Of a DNA stretch of 64,000 nucleotides, positions 52,755 to 62,882 are shown piece after piece. The position numbers and the translations under genes are program-made. This DNA is from Actinomadura_E scrupuli (GTDB lineage Bacteria; Actinomycetota; Actinomycetes; Streptosporangiales; Streptosporangiaceae). The stretch lies in the NCBI RefSeq assembly GCF_050971785.1, contig NZ_JBPCCU010000006.1, forward strand, positions 310,001-374,000, written 5' to 3'. A model generated the notes under the pieces. The model saw nothing but the letters and a program-made list of their open reading frames with translations. It made no database searches and was not told where the DNA came from. The stretch's first letter is position 1. Each line of letters starts with the position of its first letter.

Positions 52755-54839
52755 GTGGCGACACTCGGCATAGACAAAGACTTCCTCCGGGACTTCGCGG
52801 CGCTGGAGCCCCCAGTGCAGAAGCGGGTGCAGGAGGTGTTCGGCAAGTTCTCCGCGGCCACCCATGCCGGTGTGCACCTGGAAAAGGTGAACAACGCCCG
52901 TGATCCCAGGCTGCAGACCATCCGGATCGACCAGTTCTGGCGCGGCGTCGTCCTCGCTCCGGAGAGCGGCGACGGCTACACACTGCTCAAGGTACTGCCC
53001 CACGATGACGCCTACACCTGGATCCAGCGCCGCCGGGTGTCGGTCAATACGGCCACGGGACGAATCGAACTGCGTGACGTCACCGCCATCCAGGAAACCC
53101 TGCCCGAACTGAACAAAATGGCCGACCGCGTCGGGCAGCGGCTCTTCTCGCATGTGAGCGATGCCGACCTCGTCAGACTGGGCGTCGACACCGAGACTCT
53201 GGCGTTCGCACGGGCACTCACGGACCTGATTCAGCTCGAGGTTTCCCAGACCTTCCTTCCTCAGCACCAGTTCGACGTACTGATCGGCCTGGCGCTCGGC
53301 ATGAGTCCCGAAGACGTCTGGAGCCAGGTCGGTGCCGGTGCCGACCAGGCTTCCTACGACACCGAGGACATCATGGCCGCGGTCTCGCGCTCGCCCGAGC
53401 GGGTTGTCCTCGTCGAGGGCCCCGACGAACTGATGCGGGTCTTCGCCGACCCGTTCGCACTTTGGCGCATCTACCTTCATCCCGAGCAGCGGCGAGTAGC
53501 ATATGGATCCTTCCGCGGCAGTGCCCGGGTAGCTGGAGCTCCGGGCACCGGCAAGACGGTCGTGGCGATTCACCGCGCCGCGCATCTCGCCTCGGCCGGC
53601 GGGCGGGTGCTGCTGACCACGTTCACCTCGACGCTTTCCTCCTCTCTCGAAGAGAACCTCAAGTTCCTCACCTCCGACGAGGGGGTGCTGGAACGCGTCG
53701 ACGTTCGGCACGTCGACCAGATCGCCTACCAGGTGGTTGCACAGGAACACGGCCGGCTGGCGATTCTGCGGCCGACGGAGGAGAAACCGATCTGGAAGCA
53801 GATCATCAGCGAACTGCAACTGCCGTTCACCGAGACCTTTCTGGCCTCTGAGTGGCGGGACGTCGTTCTCGGCAGACTGGTGACCGACCTTGACGGCTAC
53901 CTGGCGGTCGATCGATCCGGGAGAGGGCGGGGTCTTGGCCCCCTCCAGAAGACCCAGATCTGGCAGGCGATCGACAAGTTCACCTCTGAACTCGCTTCAA
54001 GTCAGCTGTGGACCTATGACTCGATCTGTGTGGAGGCGACCAGAATCCTCGCGGCGTCGGCGTCCAAACCGTACGACCATGTAGTGGTCGACGAGGCGCA
54101 GGACCTGCACCCGGTCCGATGGCGACTACTGCGCGCGGCCGTCCCCGATGGACCGAACGATCTGTTCATCGCTGGTGACACCCACCAGCGGATATACGGC
54201 GCCACGGTGTCGCTGCGCAGCCTGGGCATTCAGGTCACCGGCCGGTCATCCCGGCTCACGATCAACTACCGGACGACCGCGGAGATCCTCGGTTGGAGCC
54301 TTGGACTGCTCGCCGGCCAACGGATCGACGACATGGACGAAGGCCTGGAGACACTGAGCGGCTGCCGCTCCGACGTGCACGGATCGCCGCCGACGATGAC
54401 AGGGTTCGCGACGAAGCCCCGTGAGATGGACGAATTGGTGGGGCGGGTCCGTACCTGGCTCGACTCGAGTGTCGCACCCGCTGAAATCGGAGTCGCCGCT
54501 CGCTCCAACGCGCTCGTCGACGAGGCGGTAGCAGCCCTCAAAAGAGCAGGTGTGGCCGCAGGCTCCCTGGCAAAGGCACTGGCTGATGATTTCGTGCGGG
54601 TCGGCACGATGCACCGCATGAAGGGCCTGGAATTTCGGTGCGTGGCCGTCCTCGGTGCCAGCGAGCACCAAGTTCCCATGGCCAGTGCGATCACGCCCGC
54701 AGCGGAGGACAAGGCGATGCATGACGCCGACCTGCAGCGGGAGCGCTGCCTGATCTTCGTCGCCTGTACCCGAGCCAGAGAAGATCTCTACGTCTCCTGG
54801 CATGGTCACCCAAGTCCGTTTCTTACCCCGCTGCTCTGA
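52755..54839 (+). CDS. RelE-like domain fused to UvrD-type helicase
   Basis: A 694-residue protein. Residues 1-100 look like a RelE/YafQ toxin fold: KDFLRDFAALEPPVQKRVQEVF, then DPRLQTIRIDQFWRGVVLAP and TLLKVLPHDDAYTWIQRR. A UvrD/PcrA superfamily 1 helicase follows: Walker A GAPGTGKTVVAIH (Lys 267), DEAQD at 446-450, IAGDTHQRIYG, RLTINYRTT, and MHRMKGLEFRCVAV. The GTG start lies just after the kinase stop, so the genes are coupled. Such toxin-fold/helicase fusions recur in actinomycetes; the N-terminal domain may bind or cut RNA or only act as a regulator. Confidence 0.87.
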   Translation: MATLGIDKDFLRDFAALEPPVQKRVQEVFGKFSAATHAGVHLEKVNNARDPRLQTIRIDQFWRGVVLAPESGDGYTLLKVLPHDDAYTWIQRRRVSVNTATGRIELRDVTAIQETLPELNKMADRVGQRLFSHVSDADLVRLGVDTETLAFARALTDLIQLEVSQTFLPQHQFDVLIGLALGMSPEDVWSQVGAGADQASYDTEDIMAAVSRSPERVVLVEGPDELMRVFADPFALWRIYLHPEQRRVAYGSFRGSARVAGAPGTGKTVVAIHRAAHLASAGGRVLLTTFTSTLSSSLEENLKFLTSDEGVLERVDVRHVDQIAYQVVAQEHGRLAILRPTEEKPIWKQIISELQLPFTETFLASEWRDVVLGRLVTDLDGYLAVDRSGRGRGLGPLQKTQIWQAIDKFTSELASSQLWTYDSICVEATRILAASASKPYDHVVVDEAQDLHPVRWRLLRAAVPDGPNDLFIAGDTHQRIYGATVSLRSLGIQVTGRSSRLTINYRTTAEILGWSLGLLAGQRIDDMDEGLETLSGCRSDVHGSPPTMTGFATKPREMDELVGRVRTWLDSSVAPAEIGVAARSNALVDEAVAALKRAGVAAGSLAKALADDFVRVGTMHRMKGLEFRCVAVLGASEHQVPMASAITPAAEDKAMHDADLQRERCLIFVACTRAREDLYVSWHGHPSPFLTPLL

Positions 54840-54875
54840 GGTGTTTGCATGATCGCGTCACGCTGCTCTGCGGAC

Positions 54876-54907
54876 TTGACGACGAGTTGAACGAGAGCGA
54901 CTAATAT
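54876..54907 (+). promoter_or_regulatory. candidate promoter before the DUF262 gene
   Basis: TAATAT at 54902-54907 is a strong -10 box. TTGACG at 54876-54881 could be the -35, but the spacer of 20 bases is long. The 156-base gap after the RelE-UvrD gene suggests that the DUF262 gene has its own promoter. Confidence 0.35.
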
Positions 54908-54995
54908 CGGGAAAGGGTAGGAATTCTTCCAGAAGCTGCAATAATGCGTAGCACAACATTGACAGCAGCGGGCATTTCATCCTTTCCGGGGAGCC

Positions 54996-56816
54996 ATGAA
55001 AGCGGACACGCACACCCCTGCCGAGATCTTCGGTGCTCCTGTTCGGTATCTCGTGCCGCTCTTCCAGCGCCCATACGTCTGGAACAAGCAGGAGCAGTGG
55101 GAACCGCTCTGGGGTGACATCCGGACAGTTGCCGAGCAACTCCTCGAAGCCACGAACAACCCCGAGGTCGCGCCCCACTTCCTTGGCGCGATAGTGCTGG
55201 AACAGCAATGGTCCGCAACGGCCTACCTGCCCATCCGCCACGTCATCGACGGCCAGCAGCGGCTGACGACCCTGCAGATCCTTCTGGACGCGGCTCAGCT
55301 CGTCGCCGAGCAGCACGGCAATGCCGTGGATGCCCACGCGCTGCAGGCGCTGGTGGTGAACCCGAGGGAACTGACCCAAGATCCGGACGAGGTCTTCAAG
55401 GTCTGGCCGACGAACCGAGACCAGGATGCGTTCCGTGCCGCGATGGACAACGAGACGACCGTCCCCCCGGAACTGACGTCGAGCAATGTCGCGAAAGCCC
55501 ACGAGTACTTCACCACTCAGATCACCGAATGGGCGGAGCCCACCGGTGATCCGGACAAGTGCAAGCGGCGGCTGACGACCCTGACGCACGCGTTGAGCAA
55601 GTACCTCAAGTTGGTCGTCATCGATCTGGAGACCGGCGACAACGCCCAGGTCATCTTCGAGACGCTCAACCACCGTGGTACGCCCCTGCTGGCGGCGGAT
55701 CTCATCAAGAACTTGCTGTTCCAGCTGGCCTCTGGCCAGAACGAGAACCTCACGGACCTCTACGAGCAGTACTGGAAGTCCTTCGACTCCGACCACTGGC
55801 GGCGTGACATCCGCCAAGGACGCCTCCACCGCCCGTACGTGGATGTCTTCCTCAACTACTGGCTCACGATGCGGCGCCTGCACGAGGTGGCCTCCGACCG
55901 GATCTTCACCGATTTCCGGGATCTGGTGCGCACGTCGGAGCTTGCGGCGTGGGAGGTCATGCGAGATCTGGCCCAAGATGCCAAGGTCTATGCCGGGCTG
56001 GAAAAGCTTCCCTGGGACTCGCCTGAAGGCACCTTCTACTACCGGGTGATCAGCGTGCTGGAGGCTGCGGTCGTAGGCCCCGTCCTGCTGTGGATCCTGC
56101 GTTGGCCGGAGGAACGGATGCCGGCCGAGGAGCGTCGCCGCGCACTGGCCAGCGTGGAAAGCTGGCTGGTCAGGCGGATGATATGCCGACTACCGACCAA
56201 GAACTACAACCGAATCGTCGTCGAACTACTCAAAGAGCTCGACCGAGTCGGTCCCGCTGCGGCCGGCTCGGCGACGGAAGCGTTCCTGGCCACCAATACC
56301 GCCAATGCCAACTACTGGCCCTCGGACGAGGACGTCGTTCGAGCCGTGACGACCGCCAAGATCTACAAGGAGCTCACTCGCGGACGGCTGAGGATCATCC
56401 TTGAGGCATTGGAGGATGACCTTCGAGGTGCCTGGAGTGAATATGAGCACTGTCCACGAGGCAAGCTCACGATCGAGCACATCATGCCGCAGGGCTGGCG
56501 CGAGCACTGGGGCGGTGACATTGCGGACACCGAAGCGCTGCGCCGTGACGGACTCGTACAGTCCATCGGCAACCTGACCCTCGCCAATGGGAAACTCAAC
56601 CCTGCTCTCTCCAACCGGCCCTGGACCGACGGCGAAGCCCAAGCCCGCGGGCTCAGCGGCTACGGAAAGCGAACCCTCCTTGCTCAGCACAGCGTGCTCA
56701 AGTTGAACGCCGAGATAGTCGGATCCCATATCGAAGCTTGGACCGAAGAGGACGTCAAGGCACGTTCGCTTGCTCTCGCGGCCCGTCTCGTGCGCATTTG
56801 GTCACGCCCTCAGTAG
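54996..56816 (+). CDS. DUF262-DUF1524 (GmrSD-type) modification-dependent endonuclease
   Basis: A 606-residue protein. The N-terminal DUF262 domain has the YLVPLFQRPYVWNKQ motif (residues 18-32) and VIDGQQRLTTLQ with DGQQR at 85-89, which in GmrS-type proteins binds nucleotide. Then comes NHRGTPLLAADLIKNLLF. The C-terminal DUF1524 HNH domain has LTIEHIMPQGWREH with His near 495 and SIGNLTLANGKLNPALSN. The fused S and D halves are the usual single-chain form that restricts phages with modified bases, such as glucosylated hydroxymethylcytosine. All key motifs are present. ATG start near a GGGGAG site. Confidence 0.88.
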   Translation: MKADTHTPAEIFGAPVRYLVPLFQRPYVWNKQEQWEPLWGDIRTVAEQLLEATNNPEVAPHFLGAIVLEQQWSATAYLPIRHVIDGQQRLTTLQILLDAAQLVAEQHGNAVDAHALQALVVNPRELTQDPDEVFKVWPTNRDQDAFRAAMDNETTVPPELTSSNVAKAHEYFTTQITEWAEPTGDPDKCKRRLTTLTHALSKYLKLVVIDLETGDNAQVIFETLNHRGTPLLAADLIKNLLFQLASGQNENLTDLYEQYWKSFDSDHWRRDIRQGRLHRPYVDVFLNYWLTMRRLHEVASDRIFTDFRDLVRTSELAAWEVMRDLAQDAKVYAGLEKLPWDSPEGTFYYRVISVLEAAVVGPVLLWILRWPEERMPAEERRRALASVESWLVRRMICRLPTKNYNRIVVELLKELDRVGPAAAGSATEAFLATNTANANYWPSDEDVVRAVTTAKIYKELTRGRLRIILEALEDDLRGAWSEYEHCPRGKLTIEHIMPQGWREHWGGDIADTEALRRDGLVQSIGNLTLANGKLNPALSNRPWTDGEAQARGLSGYGKRTLLAQHSVLKLNAEIVGSHIEAWTEEDVKARSLALAARLVRIWSRPQ

Positions 56817-57050
56817 CACGTGAGGCCAATCGCTCAGGCTCGGTCGGTTACACGGCGGTGCGAGGTGCCGGTTCCCACTGAGCAGTCGTCAGGCTCCGCA
56901 CCAGCTATAGCGACGCCTCAATCCTCAGCGTGTAGGACGCCAGGGTCGACCTACTGAAGCCCAGAAGCGGAAGGCGGACCTTCTAAAGTCGAAGCCTGAG
57001 GATCGATCCGGTGCGTCTGCTGGTCATTTGACGCCCGGCGAGGTGAACTA

Positions 57051-57079
57051 ATGACGTTATGGAGTCTTATCGGTAGGTT
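57051..57079 (+). promoter_or_regulatory. candidate promoter before the helicase-PLD gene
   Basis: ATGACG at 57051-57056 and TAGGTT at 57074-57079 are 17 bases apart. They lie in the 296-base gap after the DUF262 gene, which otherwise holds no gene. Confidence 0.35.
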
Positions 57080-57112
57080 ATTGCCATCCAGGGCTACCTG
57101 AGGGGATCGCTC

Positions 57113-60100
57113 GTGACGGCTGCCGACAAGAGCCCTTTCCCTGTCGACGATCTCCTTCGCGCGGTTCGTGCCGAGATCAAAGCGGTCCTCGTCGGTAATG
57201 GCGGGGCGCTGAAGGTCCAGCTTTCGGCAGGTCGCAGGGTCGGTACCGATTACCTCTTCTCCTGCAGGGTCGCCAAGGCCCCGTTCGCCGGGACGAAGCT
57301 GTTGATCCGCCCTGCTTCCTCGCAGAGGGCGTGGGAGCCGGCAGAGGCGTCCTGGTTGCCCGATGGCAAGGTGCGGGTGGTGACCACGGCCGATCTGGGC
57401 GGGCAGCCGGTCAGCGCGGAGCTCTGCGAAGACGACACTGCGGGGTTGAAGGCTCTCGCGGAGAAGCTCGAACGGGCCGGGGAGGAGGCCGGGCCCGTCA
57501 ATCTCAAGGCCGCCGGGTGGATGGTCGGGCAGGGCCGCCCGAGCCTGAACCGCGTCGCGGACCCCGAGCGGTACGTCCGGGGGTACCGGCAGCTGAAGCT
57601 CAACCCGTCGCAACGCTATGCGGTCGAGCAGGCCATGGGCAGCGAGGTCACCTTCATCTGGGGTCCTCCGGGCACCGGTAAGACCGAGGTCGTACGCCGG
57701 ATCGTCGAAGGCTGCTACCGCCAGGGTCTACGGGTCCTCTTCCTCGCGCCCACGAACGTCGCCGTCGACCAGGCACTTGAACGCATGTGTGAACTGTTCC
57801 GCGACGAACCCGGCTTCGACGAGGGTCTCGTCCAGCGGCTCGGTGACATCACGGTGGCATCTCTCGCGCGCGACTACGGAGCCGCCATCGACCCGGCCCA
57901 GGTCGCGGCCCGGCTGACCGCGGAGCTGACCACTCGGATAGCCGGGCTCATCGAGGAGTTGAAGCCCGTACGCGCGGCGATCGCCGTACACGAGCAAGCC
58001 CAGCAGGCATCGGCGGAACTGGGCGCCCTCCGGTCGCATGCGGACGAGGCCGCAGCGCAGGCCGCCGCCGCGCAGCGGGAGAGCACCGAGTTGGAGCCCC
58101 AGATCGTCGCCGCCCGGAGCAGGATCGAGCAGATCGGGGTGCCTTCCGGGATGTTCGCCCAGCGCAAGCAGGCGCAGCTCGACCAGCATCGGCGTGATCT
58201 TGCCGGATGGGAGGCGCAGGCGGCGCACGCCGGGCAGCGGCTACGAGAGGCTGTTTCCCAGCGCAGCCGTTGCCTCCAAGCCATCGAGGCCGCGGAGATC
58301 GCCTTGGCGACCGCCGTGCGGCGGCTGGAAGGTGTGCCACCCGTCGAGAGGCTTCGCCAGGTCGAGAAGGAACGGCAGGAGGAGCTGGAGCGCTGCGAGA
58401 AGGAACGGCAGAAGATCGCGGCTGCGGTCCGGTCCCGGTGCCGCCTGCTCGGTACGACCGTTTCGAAGGCCGTGCAGTCCAGGAAGCTGCTGGACACGGT
58501 CGATGTGGTCGTCATCGACGAGGCCGGGATGGTCGACCTGCCGTCGGCTTGGTGCGCGGCGGGGCTGGCGGGCAAGCGGGTCGTGGCGGCAGGCGACTTC
58601 CGTCAACTCCCAGCGGTGACGCAGGGCTCGGGCAGCAGACTCGCGACCGAGCCGGACAGAGAGCACTCCCGGTTGTGGATGGATCGGGACGCCTTCCATG
58701 CCGCCGGCCTGGTCGAGGTGCACGGAGGTGTCCGCAGAGATCCCCGGCTGGTGTCGCTGACCACTCAGTTTCGGATGCGCCCGGCCATCTGCGCCGTCGT
58801 CAACGAGGTCGCCTACCCCGATTCGCCTTTGAACACCGGCCGTGACGACCACAGCGGGTTGCCGGCCTCGCCGTTGCTCGAGAGCCCGCTGGTCCTGATC
58901 GATTCGGCGCCCCGGCGGATCCCGAGCCCGAGATATGGCGGCCACAGGTCCAACCCCGTCCACGAAGCGGTCATCCACGAACTGATCCGCGGCCTGCAGT
59001 ACGACACGGTGCTGCCCGGGCGGCTGAGCGGCGGGCGCCCCACCGACCGGATGGGAGTGATCACGCCGTATCGAGACCAGGTCAAGGCGCTCCAGGCGAG
59101 CCTGAACTACCGTTTCGGTGAGGCCTACGACGGGCTCGTGGACACCGTGCACCGCTTCCAGGGCAGCCAGCGGCCGCTCATCGTCCTCGACACCGTGGCC
59201 GGCGCCGGGACCAAAGCGGGCCGCTTCTACGAGGGGATCGGGCTGTCGTCGACGACGTGCCGGCTGCTGAACGTGGCCCTCAGCAGAGCCCAGGACCACC
59301 TGGTCGTCGTCGCCGACGTCGATTTCCTTGACCGCAATCTTCCGGTGGGCAGTGAAGCCGCGCGGATGCTCGACCACTTGCGGAGGCACGCCCGACGGCT
59401 GCCGATCGACGATCTCGTGCCGTTCCGTGCGGCCTCCGACCTGGCCGGTCTTGACTCGGAGGAGCTCGCCAGGCCCGCGTTCTTCCCGGCGGACGAGGTC
59501 GCCCGCGCCGTCGCGTGGGACATCGGGCAGGCACGAAAGATCATCGACATTCACTGTGCGTTCCTCGACGACTCTCCGGTCCGTACCTGGCTCGGGCACT
59601 TGACTCCGCGTATCAGGGCAGGAGTGCAGGTGGTCGTCCACACCCGCGCGCACGAGGCCGGATCGAAGGGGGCCCGGTTGGTCGCGATCCTCCAGCAGGC
59701 GGGTTGCCAGGTGAACGTACGAGATCGCATGCACGAGAAGGTGCTGATCATCGATGACACCGTGCTGTGGCACGGATCCTTGAACCTGCTCGCGGGCCGT
59801 GGGCCGACCGACCTGATGATGCGGCTCACCGATCCGGACGCCTGCTCACGGGTTCGCCGTATCGTCGACCGCGCCCGCACTCGGCCACCCGTACGCACCC
59901 CGCCCGTCCCCAGCAGGGTCTCCGACACGATCTCCGACCAAGTTACCCAGGGAGTCTCACCAGGGGCGGTCTCGAACGGGCGGCTCTACCTCGCAGTCCC
60001 CTACGACGAGAAAGACCAGGCGAAGCGCGAGGCCGGTGCACGCTGGGACAAGCAACTCAGACTCTGGTACGTCCCCGACAGCGTTGCCCGCGACAAGGTA

Positions 60101-60118
60101 CGCCGCTGGCTCCCCTAA
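57113..60118 (+). CDS. Upf1/Dna2-type helicase fused to phospholipase D and DUF5710 domains
   Basis: A 1001-residue superfamily 1B protein. Walker A is FIWGPPGTGKTEVVRR (Lys 190). A long coiled coil (about 275-445) is inserted between it and Walker B DEAGMVDLPSAW (DEAG 469-472). Later motifs are GDFRQLPAV, TTQFRMRPAICAVVN, VDTVHRFQGSQR and NVALSRAQDHLVVVAD. Residues about 800-915 form a PLD domain with an HEKVLIIDD motif (His 874, Lys 876, Asp 881) and WHGSLNLL. The last 45 residues are a DUF5710 domain (LYLAVPYDEKDQAKREAGARWD). Helicase plus PLD nuclease-type domains suggests nucleic acid unwinding and cleavage in defence. GTG start with a GAGGGG site. Confidence 0.88.
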   Translation: MTAADKSPFPVDDLLRAVRAEIKAVLVGNGGALKVQLSAGRRVGTDYLFSCRVAKAPFAGTKLLIRPASSQRAWEPAEASWLPDGKVRVVTTADLGGQPVSAELCEDDTAGLKALAEKLERAGEEAGPVNLKAAGWMVGQGRPSLNRVADPERYVRGYRQLKLNPSQRYAVEQAMGSEVTFIWGPPGTGKTEVVRRIVEGCYRQGLRVLFLAPTNVAVDQALERMCELFRDEPGFDEGLVQRLGDITVASLARDYGAAIDPAQVAARLTAELTTRIAGLIEELKPVRAAIAVHEQAQQASAELGALRSHADEAAAQAAAAQRESTELEPQIVAARSRIEQIGVPSGMFAQRKQAQLDQHRRDLAGWEAQAAHAGQRLREAVSQRSRCLQAIEAAEIALATAVRRLEGVPPVERLRQVEKERQEELERCEKERQKIAAAVRSRCRLLGTTVSKAVQSRKLLDTVDVVVIDEAGMVDLPSAWCAAGLAGKRVVAAGDFRQLPAVTQGSGSRLATEPDREHSRLWMDRDAFHAAGLVEVHGGVRRDPRLVSLTTQFRMRPAICAVVNEVAYPDSPLNTGRDDHSGLPASPLLESPLVLIDSAPRRIPSPRYGGHRSNPVHEAVIHELIRGLQYDTVLPGRLSGGRPTDRMGVITPYRDQVKALQASLNYRFGEAYDGLVDTVHRFQGSQRPLIVLDTVAGAGTKAGRFYEGIGLSSTTCRLLNVALSRAQDHLVVVADVDFLDRNLPVGSEAARMLDHLRRHARRLPIDDLVPFRAASDLAGLDSEELARPAFFPADEVARAVAWDIGQARKIIDIHCAFLDDSPVRTWLGHLTPRIRAGVQVVVHTRAHEAGSKGARLVAILQQAGCQVNVRDRMHEKVLIIDDTVLWHGSLNLLAGRGPTDLMMRLTDPDACSRVRRIVDRARTRPPVRTPPVPSRVSDTISDQVTQGVSPGAVSNGRLYLAVPYDEKDQAKREAGARWDKQLRLWYVPDSVARDKVRRWLP

Positions 60119-60120
60119 CG

Positions 60121-62882
60121 GTGGCGCTCCAACACTGGTTCGGAACCACAAGAAGCGTCGTTGTCGCCATCACAGGCGTGAGTTTCTTACCGGAGTTTGT
60201 TGTCGGTGCCGGGGTGGTGTGGTCGGCTGTGGGGATGGGGATCGACCAGTTCTTCTCGTTCGGGCCTGAGGTTCCGTTCCGGGCGAACCGGGTGTTCACC
60301 AACCGTGAGGTGCAGATCCAGGCGTTGCATGACCGGTTCGTGGAGCACGGGCAACGATCCTGGCCGGTACCTGAGCTGCTGGACTTCCAGAGAGCCGCCT
60401 CCAACGTGATCGCGGTGGCGGGGGGACGGCGGGATCGGTAAGTCGACCCTGGCCCGGCATGTGGCCGAGCTGGCAGTGGAAGGGAAGCTGCACAGCCTGC
60501 CGGGCAACCGGGCGTACGCGGTGGTGGACTTCGCGGATCCGTCGAGTTCGAGCTTCGAGGCGGTGCTGCTGCGGGTACGGGCGTCGCTGGGCCGGTTGGC
60601 CAAGTCGTGGCCGGCGTTCGATGTGGCGTTGGCGGTGTACTGGGAGCGCAAGCACCCCGGCCAGTCGCTGACGGCGTTTCTGAGCAAGACCTCGCCTTCT
60701 GAGTCGGAGCAGATGTCGGAGCAGATCAGCTCGACGGTCGACCAGCTACTCGGCGGGTTCGGGGCGATCTCGGTGGCCTACCGGGTGCTGAAGGGGCTCG
60801 GTCAGGCCGCGACACAGAACGTCAAGTTGAAGCGGTTGCGCTCAGAGCTTCCCGCCCTGGATCCGATCCTGGAGGAGCAGGACCCGGATCGGATGCTGGG
60901 GTACATGCCGGTGCTGTTGGCCGCGGATCTGGAACGGGCCCGGGCCAAGAGGCCGGCGCTGGCGCTGTGCGTGCTGGACACGGTGGAGAACATCCAGGCC
61001 CTTTCCTCTGAACGGGGCGGCTTGGAGGATCTGGTGTCCCGGCTGGTGTACCTGATGCCGAACGTGGTGTTCGTCGCGGCCAGCAGACGGCCGCTGCAGT
61101 GGCACGACCCGGTACGCGGGACAGGGTTGACCTACGGCGGCGCACGGCGGTGGCCGGGCCTTGCCGGACCCGATCAGCTGGGACTGGGCGGACTCAATCA
61201 CGCGGCGGCGGAAGCGTATTTGAGGGCCCGGTTGACCATTGATGAGCGGCCCGCGATCGAGACGCCGATACGGGAGCGGATCATCGCGGGGTCGGCTGGT
61301 TCTCCGTTGTATCTGGACTTGTCGGCCGGCCTCTACGAGCAGTACCTGGGCCGCCATGAAACCCCGCCCGTACAGGCGTTCGGACTGGTGTTCCCCGAGC
61401 TGGTGCTTCGGGTGATGCGGGATCTGTCAGAGCAGGACCGTGAGCTGCTGCGGGCGGCCGCCCTGCTGGAAGCGTTCGATGCCGACCTCCTGCTGGCAGT
61501 CCTCCCGCAGATCAGGCGGCGCACGGTGGAGGCTTTCCTGACCCGGGCATTCATCCGCCACGACCCGACGGTGTGGCCGCCGTACCGGCTGCACGCCAAC
61601 CTACGCAAAAGCATCACCAGCGGGGACGCCCATACCAGCGACGGCTGGACCACCTCCGAGCGCCGCGAGCACGTGGTGCAGGCGATCGAGCACCTGGGTC
61701 GGGTAGCGGCGGCGGTGTGGGACGAGCGCCCCGACCATCCCATCCCACTGGACCGTACGCAGCCAGCGCAGCGTAGCGGCGTTCCTGCTCGCGCTGCACG
61801 CCGCTGAGGAGCACCAGGTCCTCCCGCGAGTACTGGCCGATATCGCCTACACCCTCAGCCTGCTCGGCCACTCCCAGGTGCTGGCCTCACTGCCCGACCT
61901 GCCCGGCTCCGCGGAACTGGTCACCTTAACGGCGGTCGGACGGCTGACCGCCCGGGGAGACCTGAACGCCCACGACCGCTACCACGCCATGCGGCAGATC
62001 ACCGGAAGCGTCCCGGCCGGACCGTTCGCCGACTACTACCGGTACGAGCTCGGTACTCGCGCTCACATCATCGGCCGGCTGGACGAGGCCATCTCCTACT
62101 TGTCGGTCATCGACCCCACGACGCTGATCGGGGCCGGGGCGTTGTTCGGGATGGCAGACAACGCGCTGCGCCGCAGCGACTACCGCCACGTCGCCGAACT
62201 CATGGGGCAGGCCTCCACTGCGAGCCTCGACCAGGTGCGGGTCGCGGACATGCTCGGCCACTCCTACCTGCACAACGCCCGCTTCGCCGAGGCCGCTGCA
62301 CTGTTCGAGTCCACCCTGGACCAGGCGCGCGCCGCGAACGCGCCGCTGTGGGAGGCGCGGGCGATCCGGCACCTGGCGCTGGCACTGATGTGGTACGACC
62401 CGGACCGCACCCTGCAGCTCATCCCCTACGCCCGTGACCTGAACGCCTCGGTTGGGGAACTCGTCGGCGTCGCGCAATGCGACATGGCCGCCTCCCTCTC
62501 CCACGCGCTACGCGGCGAACACCCGCAGGCGGCCGAGCTGCTGGATGCCGCGCGCCGGCGTTTCACCGAGCTTGGCGCCACCCGGGAACTACTCCCGATC
62601 GAGGTCATCGAAGTACTGCAAGCCACCGCGACCGGTGACCGAGACAAGGCGGTGAGCATCGCCGAGCGGTTGGCGCAGGCCGCGGCGGCGGGACGCCCCG
62701 AGTGCCTGCCGATATGGGTACCGGTCACCACGTTGCTGGCAGGCTTGGGGATCTGGTTGACTTCGGGGACATTGGCTGGCTGGACGCGTCAGATGCCACC
62801 CAGCAGCGATGGCGGGAACCGCTACGGCGACTCAGGGAAGGCGGCGCACCTGTGGCTCTTGCTGTCGTGTCGATCACGATGA
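60121..62882 (+). pseudogene. frameshifted P-loop NTPase/TPR protein gene
   Basis: It starts with GTG two bases after the helicase stop. The first segment has a hydrophobic N terminus (SVVVAITGVSFLPEFVVGAGV). Frame 1 runs into a stop at 60439, but the next frame reads GDGGIGKSTLARHVAEL, a perfect P-loop. One extra G in a run of six at 60420-60425 explains the break. The second segment has a NACHT/STAND-like body (LCVLDTVENIQALS, NVVFVAASRRPLQW). Near 61745-61790 the frame shifts again to a segment continuing LALHAAEEHQVLPRVLADIAY into TPR-like helices. Near 62740 a third shift would restore WREPLRRLREGGAPVALAV. Either a decaying gene or sequencing errors in homopolymers. Confidence 0.72.

Noticed and set aside
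60461..61807. A complete gene starting at the internal ATG 60461
   Set aside because: It would begin after the P-loop and lose the ATP-binding site; the frameshift explanation fits better.
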